Both the position numbers and the translations under genes were made by a program. Positions 27,483-35,825 of a stretch of 64,000 nt of DNA are shown piece by piece. The stretch comes from an uncultured Bacteroidales bacterium (GTDB taxonomy: Bacteria > Bacteroidota > Bacteroidia > Bacteroidales > F082), in contig CAJOIS010000010.1 in NCBI GenBank assembly GCA_905234645.1, positions 62,001 through 126,000 of the forward strand, in the 5' to 3' direction. Under the pieces are notes generated by a model. That model ran no database searches. It was not told the origin of the DNA and worked only from the letters and a program-made list of their open reading frames with translations. Numbering within the stretch: the stretch's first letter is position 1; each line of letters begins with the position of its first letter.

Positions 27483-29210
27483 TTATTCCATTTTAAACAC
27501 CCAAGCCGCCGTACTCTTTAAATCGGAGTATTTCAGTCCGCTCGTGTCGATGATGAGTTGGCCGTCTCTGTATTTCCATGGCAGTATCTTGTTGCAACCC
27601 AGGAGCGAGACTTTCATGTTGTCGGCGGGTTGGTCGAGGTTTAAGATCAACTGCTCTTCGGGATACTCTAAAGCGATGGCATAGAGAGCATCGTCGCTTT
27701 GCGTGTAACAAATGCTGGGCTGCTCGCAGGTGTAGGTGGCTTTCAGCCCCATGGCGGGTAGCATGCCTCCCATCTGGAAGCCTTGCATTACTTGTTTCTC
27801 CATCTTCTTCGACGACCAATACAAGGCAATGGTGGCCTCAAGTTCGTCTTCCTCGTAGAAAACGTCAATGCTGTGTTGACCTTCGGAGAGTTTTATTTTG
27901 CCTGTGGGCGATTTCTTCGTGTCTTCGATGACGGTTTGTCCGTCAATAACGAGCTTTGCGTAATCGTCGGTTTGGATCTCAAAGGTATAGGTGCCTTTCC
28001 CGCAGTCAAAATAACCTTCCCAGTGGGCTTGGAAGTGGTCGCAGCTGATGATGGGATCGGGCGCGTTGCGCTTCCAGTCGAAGTTGATTTCCGCATCGTT
28101 ACGCGTCACCGTGATGGGTTTCATCTCGTAGAACTTCTTGTAAGGCCTTGTGCCATAAATCGCTTCCCCATTGATTTCTAACCACTTGCCTAGGTCTAGC
28201 AGGCGCTCTTGTTGCAGCAGCGGGATCTTGCCGTCAGCGGCAGGGCCCACGTTAAGTGTCATTCCGCCGCCAGCCGCCACGAGGATGCAGAAATGGCGGA
28301 TGAGTTCGTCGGAGGTCATGTAGTTATCAAGAGGCTCGTTGCGGTTGAGACCGAAACTGCGGCCCAGGCCACGGCATTCCGCCCAGGGACGGTCGGTGAG
28401 GGTGATGCCTGCACTGTATTCGGGGGTACGGAAGCCATGCTGCTGACCGCCGCCCCAGCGGTCGTTGACGATAGCGTCCTCGCCCACGGTGTTGTAATAC
28501 CACGAGATGAGTTCGGTGGCATGCCATTGCTCCGCGCTGTTGCGCCACTCGCCATCGGTAAAGAGGACGGTGGGCTTGTATTTGGTGATGAGTTCCTTGA
28601 ACTGCGGAATCATGTGGGTGTCGACATAAGTTCCAATTTGGTCGTCAGGGTCGACATACCAACGATGGATTTTACTTGTCCACTCGGGTAGGGAATAGTA
28701 GAAGCCCATTTTGAGGCCTTGTTTGCGCACGGCATCGGTCAGCTCGCCGCAGATGTCGCGGTGCGGGCCAACATCCATGGAATTCCAATCTGGTGCATAT
28801 TTGCTTGGCCAAAGGCAGAAACCGTCGTGGTGCTTTGAGACCAGAAGCACATACTTTGCTCCAGAGTTCTTGAATAGTTCGGCCCATTCGTCAGGGTTCC
28901 AAAGCTCGGCTTTCCACTTGGGAGCGAAGTCCTCGTATTTGAAGTCCTTACCGTAGAGGCGTTCTTGGAAAGCTTGGCGGTCGTCGTTGGTCATCAGGCC
29001 GCGGTAGTACCATTCGGCGTAGCCTTCTAGGCTAGCGTAGGCGGGAACGGAATACACTCCCCAATGGATGAAGATGCCCAATTTGGCGTCGGAGAACCAC
29101 TGCGGATAGCCCCGCTCGTTGATGGATTCCCAAGTGGGCTGCACTTGGGCATTGAGGAGGTTGCAGAACAGCAACGCTGCGATGAGAAGGAGGGTTTTCT
29201 TTGCTTTCAT
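27483..29210 (-). CDS. Alpha-L-fucosidase, GH29, with C-terminal PA14-like domain
   Basis: Releases terminal fucose from glycans, probably in the periplasm or at the surface. The 575-residue protein has a signal peptide (to about residue 22) and a GH29 domain with SDAKLGIFIHWGVYSVP, the SKHHDGFCLWPS motif (H127-H128) and the predicted nucleophile D219 in PTVLFTDGEW. After about residue 385 comes a PA14-like beta-sandwich (YTFEIQTDDYAKLVIDGQ, then HSIDVFYEE), which may bind sugars. The acid/base residue cannot be assigned from sequence alone in this family. It is divergent from a GH13 gene, 65 nt away, with a -7 box touching the start codon. Confidence 0.93.
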   Translation of the reverse strand: MKAKKTLLLIAALLFCNLLNAQVQPTWESINERGYPQWFSDAKLGIFIHWGVYSVPAYASLEGYAEWYYRGLMTNDDRQAFQERLYGKDFKYEDFAPKWKAELWNPDEWAELFKNSGAKYVLLVSKHHDGFCLWPSKYAPDWNSMDVGPHRDICGELTDAVRKQGLKMGFYYSLPEWTSKIHRWYVDPDDQIGTYVDTHMIPQFKELITKYKPTVLFTDGEWRNSAEQWHATELISWYYNTVGEDAIVNDRWGGGQQHGFRTPEYSAGITLTDRPWAECRGLGRSFGLNRNEPLDNYMTSDELIRHFCILVAAGGGMTLNVGPAADGKIPLLQQERLLDLGKWLEINGEAIYGTRPYKKFYEMKPITVTRNDAEINFDWKRNAPDPIISCDHFQAHWEGYFDCGKGTYTFEIQTDDYAKLVIDGQTVIEDTKKSPTGKIKLSEGQHSIDVFYEEDELEATIALYWSSKKMEKQVMQGFQMGGMLPAMGLKATYTCEQPSICYTQSDDALYAIALEYPEEQLILNLDQPADNMKVSLLGCNKILPWKYRDGQLIIDTSGLKYSDLKSTAAWVFKME

Positions 29211-29215
29211 GATGG

Positions 29216-29223
29216 CAAAGGTA
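29216..29223 (-). promoter_or_regulatory. -7 box of the fucosidase gene
   Basis: TACCTTTG on the minus strand fits TAnnTTTG and ends only 5 nt before the start codon, so the transcript is predicted to be leaderless or nearly so. Confidence 0.6.
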
Positions 29224-29263
29224 ACACATTTTTCATTGATTTGGAATTTTGTCCGAGATTTCC

Positions 29264-29271
29264 TACTTTTG
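29264..29271 (+). promoter_or_regulatory. -7 box of the GH13 gene
   Basis: TACTTTTG fits TAnnTTTG and ends 4 nt before the ATG at 29276, again predicting a leaderless transcript. This supports the start at 29276 over the upstream ATG at 29249. Confidence 0.6.
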
Positions 29272-29275
29272 CCGT

Positions 29276-30790
29276 ATGAACATCTATCAACTCTTTGTAA
29301 GACTTTTCGGCAACAAGCAGACTGCCTTCCGGATGAACGGCAGCAAGGCCGAAAATGGCTGCGGTACCTTCAACGATATTGACGATACCGCCCTCAATGC
29401 CATCAAGGACTTGGACTTTACCCATATCTGGCTGACGGGCATCCTGGAACATGCATCCGAATCGACGGGCACACATCCTGACATCACCAAAGGCCGAGCA
29501 GGCTCGCCCTACGCCGTCACCGACTATCGCGCCGTCGACCCTGATTTGGGCACGATGGAAGATTTTGAACGTTTGGTCGAACGAATCCATAACAAAGGCA
29601 TGAAAGTCATCATGGACTTTATCCCCAATCATTTGGCACGACAGAACAAAGGCTTCGACCCATGCAATTTCTATTATTGCGAAGGACAAGGTTTTGTTTC
29701 GCCAAGGCGAATTGCAGAGCAACCCTACGAGGAGTTTCCTGCCAAGGTAACGGGCAACAATGTCTTTGCGCCTAATCCGAGCATCAACGACTGGTATGAC
29801 ACGGTGAAGCTGAACTACGATGAGCACGACACTTGGGAGAAGATGCTCGACATTCTGCGCTATTGGTGCGCTAAGCAGGTGGACGGTTTCCGCGTGGATA
29901 TGGCCGAGATGGTGCCGGTGGCCTTCTGGCAATGGGTGATAGCAGAACTGCGCAAAGACTATCAGCCCTTGATGATTGCCGAAATCTATCAGCCCGACCT
30001 TTACAGGCCCTTCTTGGATGCAGGTTTCGATTATCTATATGATAAGGTGAGCCTCTATAACACCTTGGAGCGTGTGCTTTGTGAGGGCCACGAAGCGAAA
30101 GAGATCAGTCAGGTATGGAAGGATTTGGAAGGCATCGAAGGCCATATGTTGCGTTTTATGGAGAACCATGACGAGAAGCGTCTGGCTTCGCCGCAGTTTG
30201 TGGGTAATGCCTTTGCTGCTTTGCCCGCCGTGGTGCTTTCTGCCTTGATGAATACAGGCCCGTTTATGGTATATAATGGCCAAGAAAACGGAGAGAGTAC
30301 CAATGGCGAAATCGGCTACAGCGGTGATGACGGCCGCACTTCCATCTTTGACTACTGCCATATGCCCGAGCATCAAAAATGGATGAACGGTGGCAGATTC
30401 GATGGTGGTGGCTTTGATGATGCGCAAAAGAAACTGTTTGGCTATTACCACAACCTGTTGCATTTCAGGCAGGAGCATTCCGCCATCAGCGAAGGCAAGT
30501 TCTACGACCTGATGTGGTGCAATCCTTGGTATGCCAACTTCGACCCACAGTTTGTCTATGCTTTCTTGCGCTATTCCGAGACGGAGCGCCTGCTTGTGGT
30601 AGTCAACTTCAACCGCACCGAAAGCCGCGATATGGAGGTGAAGATTCCGCATGATGCCCTCGCTTTGATAGGCAAGCGCAGGTTCAATGAGTTTGGCATG
30701 AATGACTTTAACTCGGAGGTCGTGAAGGTGCATTTGGAAGCGTCGGAAACAAAGGTGATGGATTTGGACAATTATACGACGGCGTTTTAA
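29276..30790 (+). CDS. GH13 alpha-amylase family glycosidase
   Basis: Acts on alpha-glucans; there is no signal peptide, so it is cytoplasmic. The 504-residue protein (MNIYQLFVRLFGNK) has the GH13 catalytic barrel with all three catalytic acids: D208 in VDGFRVDMAE, E236 in MIAEIYQPD and D299 in FMENHDEKR. A C-terminal beta domain of about 90 residues ends the protein. It is followed by a glycogen branching enzyme gene 44 nt later, which suggests joint work on storage glucan or imported maltodextrin. Substrate and mode (amylase, maltogenic or transferase) cannot be told. Confidence 0.9.
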   Translation: MNIYQLFVRLFGNKQTAFRMNGSKAENGCGTFNDIDDTALNAIKDLDFTHIWLTGILEHASESTGTHPDITKGRAGSPYAVTDYRAVDPDLGTMEDFERLVERIHNKGMKVIMDFIPNHLARQNKGFDPCNFYYCEGQGFVSPRRIAEQPYEEFPAKVTGNNVFAPNPSINDWYDTVKLNYDEHDTWEKMLDILRYWCAKQVDGFRVDMAEMVPVAFWQWVIAELRKDYQPLMIAEIYQPDLYRPFLDAGFDYLYDKVSLYNTLERVLCEGHEAKEISQVWKDLEGIEGHMLRFMENHDEKRLASPQFVGNAFAALPAVVLSALMNTGPFMVYNGQENGESTNGEIGYSGDDGRTSIFDYCHMPEHQKWMNGGRFDGGGFDDAQKKLFGYYHNLLHFRQEHSAISEGKFYDLMWCNPWYANFDPQFVYAFLRYSETERLLVVVNFNRTESRDMEVKIPHDALALIGKRRFNEFGMNDFNSEVVKVHLEASETKVMDLDNYTTAF

Positions 30791-30810
30791 AACGGATAGG
30801 ATTTATTTTC

Positions 30811-30818
30811 TACTTTTG
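30811..30818 (+). promoter_or_regulatory. -7 box of glgB
   Basis: TACTTTTG fits TAnnTTTG, 16 nt before the glgB ATG, in the short gap after the GH13 gene. Confidence 0.55.
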
Positions 30819-30834
30819 CAAAAAACAGAACGCT

Positions 30835-32835
30835 ATGCTTCCTCTTGTCGAAAACGACCCTTGGCTCGAACCTGTCAGCAAGGCAGTGGAGAAACGCCAC
30901 AACCGCTACGAAGAACGGTTGCGCGGCATCATTAGCCGTTACGGCAGCCTCAAAACCTTCGCTACGGCGCATCAGTTTCTGGGCTTCAATTACGACAAAC
31001 GCCGTAAAGGCTGGTGGTATCGCGAGTGGGCTCCTGCGGCACATTACCTCTCGCTGATGGGCGACTTCAATAATTGGAACCGTTACGAATATCCAATGGA
31101 GCTTGCTGGTGCTGGTCTTTGGGAAATCTTTTTGCCCGATAGCGAGTTTGGCAACAGACTCGTCCACGGCAGCAAATTGAAGGTGTTAGTTCAGTCGCAG
31201 ATCGGGGAGCATGAGCGTATTCCCGTCTATATCAAACGTGTGATTCAGGATGAAGGCAACAAGGACTTTGCGGGTCAGTTTTGGAATCCGCCCACACCTT
31301 ATAAATTTAGGCATGCTGTTCCTCAATTGAAGGGCGAACCCTTGCTGATCTACGAGACACACATCGGCATGGCGCAAGAGGAGGAAAGGGTAGGGACGTA
31401 TAAGGAGTTCACCGAACACATCCTTCCACGCATCAAGACGGACGGCTACAACGCCATCCAACTCATGGCCATTGCCGAGCATCCTTATTACGGCTCGTTT
31501 GGTTATCATGTATCCAACTTCTTCGCGCCGAGTTCGCGTTTCGGTACGCCCGAGGAACTGAAAGAACTTATTGACACTGCCCACGGCATGGGCATGCTGG
31601 TCGTCATGGACCTAGTGCATTCTCACACAGTGAAGAACATCCGCGAGGGCATCAACCTCTTTGATGGCTCCGACAGCCAATACCTGCATCCTGGCGAACG
31701 TGGCAACCATAACCTCTGGGATTCCAAGCTCTTCAACTATGGCAAGGAAGAGACACTGCAGTTCCTGCTCTCCAATGTGCGCTACTGGTTGGAGGACTTT
31801 CATTTTGACGGCTTCCGTTTCGACGGCGTGACCTCCATGCTCTATCTTGACCACGGCATTGGAACGACTTTTGATGCACCCGAGAAATACTTCGGCGACA
31901 ATGTGGATGATGATGCCGTCACTTATCTGCAGTTGGCCAATACGCTGTGCCACGAGTTGAACCCAAAGACTGTCACTATTGCGGAGGACGTGAGCGGCAT
32001 GCCGGGACTCTGCAACCCGGTTGCAGATGGCGGAATGGCCTTCGACTATCGTTTGGGCATGGGCTTGCCTGACTTCTGGATTAAGATTTTGAAAGACGAG
32101 CCCGAGGAGCAGTGGAACATGAAGAATTTCTTCTTCACCATGACCAACCACCTGCCACAGACCAAGACTGTGGCTTACGCTGAAAGTCACGACCAGGCAC
32201 TGGTGGGCGACAAGACCATCGCTTTTCGCCTGATGGACAAGGAAATGTACACCGCCATGAGCATCGACACGCCTTCCATAACTGTGGACCGTGGCATTGC
32301 CCTGCACAAGATGATACGCCTCTTCACACTCACTTTGGGCGGTGAGGCTTGGCTTAACTTTATGGGCAATGAGTTCGGCCACCCTGAGTGGATTGACTTC
32401 CCGCGTCTCGACAACGGTTGGAGCTATCAATATGCCCGCAGGCAGTGGTCGTTGGTAGATAATGAAAAGCTGAAATACCGTTTCATGGGCGCTTTCGACA
32501 AGGCCATGCTTGACTTCGTGAAATGCCATCCCGTGATGCAGGCTCCACCCGCTTGGATGCTTTATGCCGATGAGGAGAACAAGACCGTCGTCTACGAGCG
32601 TGGCAACCTCATCTTCGTCTTCAACTGGGGTCCGCATTCCATTCCCGACTACGAGATTCCCGTCAAGCAAACGGGCGATTACCGCATCATCCTCACTACC
32701 GACGACAAGGTTTTCGGTGGTTTCGGGAATATCGATGCAAAAACAAAGTTCCCCTCCGAGAAGAAGGGGAACTGCATTACGATGAAGGTCTACAACGTCA
32801 GCCGCGTGGCGACGGTGTATCAGCGTGTTCCGTGA
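30835..32835 (+). CDS. glgB: 1,4-alpha-glucan branching enzyme
   Basis: Creates alpha-1,6 branches in glycogen. The 666-residue protein has an N-terminal CBM48-like domain (about 55-160; GWWYREWAPAAHYLSLMGDF), a GH13 barrel with D330 in FHFDGFRFDGVTSM, E384 in TIAEDVSGMP and the third acid D453 in AESHDQALVGDK, and a C-terminal all-beta domain. The architecture and motifs look like the eukaryote-like GH13_8 subfamily rather than the E. coli GH13_9 type. It follows the GH13 gene and has its own -7 box. The short hairpin at 32842-32863 follows the stop. Confidence 0.93.
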   Translation: MLPLVENDPWLEPVSKAVEKRHNRYEERLRGIISRYGSLKTFATAHQFLGFNYDKRRKGWWYREWAPAAHYLSLMGDFNNWNRYEYPMELAGAGLWEIFLPDSEFGNRLVHGSKLKVLVQSQIGEHERIPVYIKRVIQDEGNKDFAGQFWNPPTPYKFRHAVPQLKGEPLLIYETHIGMAQEEERVGTYKEFTEHILPRIKTDGYNAIQLMAIAEHPYYGSFGYHVSNFFAPSSRFGTPEELKELIDTAHGMGMLVVMDLVHSHTVKNIREGINLFDGSDSQYLHPGERGNHNLWDSKLFNYGKEETLQFLLSNVRYWLEDFHFDGFRFDGVTSMLYLDHGIGTTFDAPEKYFGDNVDDDAVTYLQLANTLCHELNPKTVTIAEDVSGMPGLCNPVADGGMAFDYRLGMGLPDFWIKILKDEPEEQWNMKNFFFTMTNHLPQTKTVAYAESHDQALVGDKTIAFRLMDKEMYTAMSIDTPSITVDRGIALHKMIRLFTLTLGGEAWLNFMGNEFGHPEWIDFPRLDNGWSYQYARRQWSLVDNEKLKYRFMGAFDKAMLDFVKCHPVMQAPPAWMLYADEENKTVVYERGNLIFVFNWGPHSIPDYEIPVKQTGDYRIILTTDDKVFGGFGNIDAKTKFPSEKKGNCITMKVYNVSRVATVYQRVP

Positions 32836-32841
32836 AATGTA

Positions 32842-32863
32842 GAGACGTTTCCTGAAACGTCTC
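32842..32863. repeat. GAGACG hairpin (possible terminator)
   Basis: GAGACGTTTC and its inverse GAAACGTCTC form a hairpin just after the glgB stop. It belongs to the same family as the hairpins near 51835, 51865 and 58907. No T run follows, so termination is uncertain. Confidence 0.6.
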
Positions 32864-32877
32864 CAAACCTGTGACAA

Positions 32878-33387
32878 TCAGAAATTGTAATAAATCCCGA
32901 ACGAAGGTGCCGCAGTCGCGAAATCTAGCACGAAACGCTGCTCGGGTATCTCGTCTGGCAACTTTTCCCATTCAAATCCAAGAAAAGCAAAGCTGAATTC
33001 CGCCGACCAATGTTCCGTAAGATTAAAGGAGACGCCAGGGCTTAGCCCAATGTCGAAGAAATTGAACTCCAAGGCGTCGATGTCGGAGGCGAGGTCCACA
33101 AAGAGGGAGAAACGCTCGCTAATGGCGCAGATGTCGTAGCGGAAGTAAGGGGAGATGGTCAGAGAATGGCAGTAGTCCATGCCTTTTTGGAACGTACCGC
33201 CGTATTCAATGGCGCAGGCGATGGAGAATGGCGTGTTTGGGATGCAATAGCCCACATCGGGTGCGATGGTGAAAGCCTTGATGTCCTTGTTGATATTAGC
33301 ATTGACGGAGCCTCCGAGCCATATCTGGGCTTGGACAGTGAAAACGCAGGATAATGCGAAGGCTATGGTAAGTAGCAGTTTTTTCAT
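32878..33387 (-). CDS. Predicted small outer-membrane beta-barrel protein (paralogue A)
   Basis: A 169-residue protein with a signal peptide (MKKLLLTIAFALSCVFTVQAQ) followed by alternating short strands and ending in the aromatic YYNF, as in BAM-inserted barrels. It is clearly related to the next upstream gene product (33448-33960): shared features are the IWLGGSVNANINK start, PEVGYCIPN-type and SPYFRYDIC segments, and the AAPSFGIYYNF end. The pair probably arose by tandem duplication. Function is not known. Confidence 0.72.
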   Translation of the reverse strand: MKKLLLTIAFALSCVFTVQAQIWLGGSVNANINKDIKAFTIAPDVGYCIPNTPFSIACAIEYGGTFQKGMDYCHSLTISPYFRYDICAISERFSLFVDLASDIDALEFNFFDIGLSPGVSFNLTEHWSAEFSFAFLGFEWEKLPDEIPEQRFVLDFATAAPSFGIYYNF

Positions 33388-33400
33388 TGTGTGGTGTATG

Positions 33401-33426
33401 AAAAAGCCACCCGAAGGTGGCTTTTA
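33401..33426 (-). terminator. Rho-independent terminator
   Basis: Stem AAAAGCCACC / GGTGGCTTTT with loop CGAA. On the minus strand it follows the 33448-33960 gene by about 20 nt and ends in T-rich sequence. Confidence 0.75.
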
Positions 33427-33447
33427 TCATTAGAGAAGGTTATGTGC

Positions 33448-33960
33448 TTAGAAATTATAATACAATCCAAAACCGGGAGCAGCGGTGGCGAATTTTATGA
33501 CGAAGCCGTCACCATAGCCCAAATCATGGTAATAGCTGCAATGGTTGTAGCCGATGAAGGCGAAGCGGAAGGCCGCTGTCCAGTGCTTGGTGGCCATCCA
33601 TGCAACGCAGGGCTGTATGCCCACTCTGTAGCCGAATTCTTCGCTTAACACATCGAAGTCGCCAGTGAGGTCAAGGGCAACGGCGAATTTCTCGACGCTG
33701 CATAGGGTGTAACGGACATAGGGAGAGAGCAAGAGTCCGTGGGAGGCATCGGTGCCCTCATATTTTTTGAAGGTGTAGTCGGCAGCAACGGCAATCGACC
33801 ACTTGGAGTTGGGGATGCAATAGCCGACTTCAGGGGCGACATTGAATGCCGTACCGGCTTTGTTGATGTTGGCGTTTGTGGAACCACCGATCCAAACTTG
33901 GGCGTTGGCAGTGAAAACGCCCGCAAGGGCCAGGGCCAGGATTAAGAAAAATCTCTTCAT
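33448..33960 (-). CDS. Predicted small outer-membrane beta-barrel protein (paralogue B)
   Basis: A 170-residue protein with a signal peptide (MKRFFLILALALAGVFTANAQ), the VWIGGSTNANINK start, internal GYCIPNSKWSIAV and LSPYVRYTLC strands, and the same GLYYNF ending as its downstream neighbour. The two proteins align end to end without a large gap. The gene lies 86 nt downstream of the carboxyltransferase gene on the same strand, and no clear TAnnTTTG box was seen in that gap, so read-through from upstream is possible. No functional motif is visible. Confidence 0.72.
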   Translation of the reverse strand: MKRFFLILALALAGVFTANAQVWIGGSTNANINKAGTAFNVAPEVGYCIPNSKWSIAVAADYTFKKYEGTDASHGLLLSPYVRYTLCSVEKFAVALDLTGDFDVLSEEFGYRVGIQPCVAWMATKHWTAAFRFAFIGYNHCSYYHDLGYGDGFVIKFATAAPGFGLYYNF

Positions 33961-34046
33961 TTCTTTTTGTTTTTAGGTTAATAATTGATGTTTTGGTTGT
34001 TTTCTGTTTTAGAGCCGGACGGGCATTTGCAATTTCCGTGCCAGAG

Positions 34047-35813
34047 TTATTTTTCGATGAAAGCAATCGTCTCGCCTTTGGCGACGCGCTTGCCTTGGTC
34101 GGCCGTGGTTTCCACGATCTTACCAGGCCAGAGGGCATAGACAGGTTCCAAGCCGAGATCCGTTTGGATGGCACACAGCAGGTCGCCTTCCTTATAGACG
34201 GTGCCGGGGGCGGGTGAGATGCTCTTGTCTTCGAAGTCGACTTCCCAAAGCACGATGCCACTGACGGGAGCGATGACAGGCTCTGCATTCGGGTGACGCA
34301 AGGCGCGCAAGTCCGGAATCTTGGCCTCGCCGCCAGCCTTTTCGAACTTGGCCTTCATCTTGGCCTCCAGCTCTTGGTTGAAGCGGCGCTTGGCTTCGCC
34401 CGACTTGTACTCGCGGTACTGCTTCTCGTGCATGGCGAACTCGAAGAGCTCCTCGTCGTCCCGACCGCGGTCCCATCCTTCCTTCTTCATTTCCTCGATG
34501 AAATGCGGCAAAGCGTTGGGGTAGTTGTCTTGCGGGTTGCCGGTGAAGAACTCGAAGCCTTTCTTCTTGGCCAGCTCCACGATTTCAGGTGCGAGGGTGC
34601 CCGGGAGTTTTCCAGCTTTGCCGAGGATCATGTCCCAAGCAGCGGGGTCGATGCTGGTCTCGTAGCGAGGCTCACCCTTGCTGAGGGCGAAGAGGTTCAT
34701 CAGGGCGATGTTCTTGGTGTATTGGCTGAACGGCGTCACCAAAGGCGGGTTGCCGAGCTTGGGCCAGATGTCCTGCACCTCCTGGAACATCTCGACGAGC
34801 ATCTCGTCTTCGCTGAGTTCCGGAATGCCTTCTTTCTTGCGGTTCATGTTGATGGCAGCATGCACAGGCTTGAGGTCGGCCATGAGAGAGCCCATCATAC
34901 CGCCTGGCAGACCGCAGCCCAGCAGCAGCGAGTTGATGTAACGGTTGCGCGGGTCGATCCAGTAGCCGAGGAAGTCGTCGATGAAGCTCTGCGTCATCGA
35001 GCGGGCGGCCATGTAGGTCTTCATGTCGATGTCCTTGACGAGGAAACCAGCGTCTTTCAGCATGGCCTGCACACTGATGACATCGGGATGGACGGTACCC
35101 CACGACAACGGCTCCATGGCCACGTCGACATAGTCGCAGCCGGCCTTGCAGACCTCGAGCATCGAAGCCATCGAGAGGCCCGGGGTGGTGTGGCCGTGAT
35201 ACTGCACCTTGATGTCGGGGTGCTGCGTCTTGATATGGTTCACAATCTTACCTAACGAGGCGGGGCGGCCTACGCCGGCCATGTCCTTCAGGGCGATTTC
35301 CTTGGCACCAGCCTCGATGAGCTTCTCTGCCATGGCGATGTAATACTCGGCGGTGTGCACCTGCGAGTAGGTGATGCTCATGGCGGCTTGCGAGATCATG
35401 CCGGCCTCGTTGGCCCATTGGATGGACGGGATGATGTTTCTTACATCATTCAATCCGCAGAAGATACGGGTGATGTCGACGCCTTGTGCCTTCTTCACCT
35501 TGTACATCAGCTGACGCACGTCGGCGGGCACGGGGTTCATTCTCAAGGCATTGAGGGCACGGTCGAGCATATGGCACTCGATGCCGCCCTTATGCAATGC
35601 TGCCGTGAAGGCGCGGACCGACGGATTCGGGTTCTCGCCATACAACAGGTTAACCTGCTCGGCGGCGCCACCGTTGGTCTCCACACGGTCGAAGCAACCC
35701 ATGTCGATAATCAAGGGAGCAATCTGCTCCAATTGGTCCTTGCGTGGCACATATTTGCCTGACGACTGCCACATATCGCGGTAAACCAGGCTGAATTTGA
35801 CTTCTTTTTTCAT
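34047..35813 (-). CDS. Biotin-dependent-type carboxyltransferase (OadA/PycB-like), carrier lysine missing
   Basis: A 588-residue protein of the pyruvate/oxaloacetate carboxyltransferase family. The TIM-barrel carboxyltransferase domain (about 1-300) keeps the metal and substrate residues: D13 in YRDMWQS, K176 in EIALKDMAGVGRP and H206/H208 in YHGHTTPG. A helical PYC_OADA-type domain follows (about 300-470). The C-terminal biotinyl-like domain (about 512-588) keeps its fold pattern, but at the hairpin where the family has A-M-K-M it reads T551-D552-L553-G554, so the biotin-attachment lysine is absent. It may use a separate carrier or have no carboxyl-transfer role. It starts 12 nt after the ion-channel gene and is probably co-transcribed with it. 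Confidence 0.85.
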   Translation of the reverse strand: MKKEVKFSLVYRDMWQSSGKYVPRKDQLEQIAPLIIDMGCFDRVETNGGAAEQVNLLYGENPNPSVRAFTAALHKGGIECHMLDRALNALRMNPVPADVRQLMYKVKKAQGVDITRIFCGLNDVRNIIPSIQWANEAGMISQAAMSITYSQVHTAEYYIAMAEKLIEAGAKEIALKDMAGVGRPASLGKIVNHIKTQHPDIKVQYHGHTTPGLSMASMLEVCKAGCDYVDVAMEPLSWGTVHPDVISVQAMLKDAGFLVKDIDMKTYMAARSMTQSFIDDFLGYWIDPRNRYINSLLLGCGLPGGMMGSLMADLKPVHAAINMNRKKEGIPELSEDEMLVEMFQEVQDIWPKLGNPPLVTPFSQYTKNIALMNLFALSKGEPRYETSIDPAAWDMILGKAGKLPGTLAPEIVELAKKKGFEFFTGNPQDNYPNALPHFIEEMKKEGWDRGRDDEELFEFAMHEKQYREYKSGEAKRRFNQELEAKMKAKFEKAGGEAKIPDLRALRHPNAEPVIAPVSGIVLWEVDFEDKSISPAPGTVYKEGDLLCAIQTDLGLEPVYALWPGKIVETTADQGKRVAKGETIAFIEK

Positions 35814-35825
35814 GTATGTAATGTT

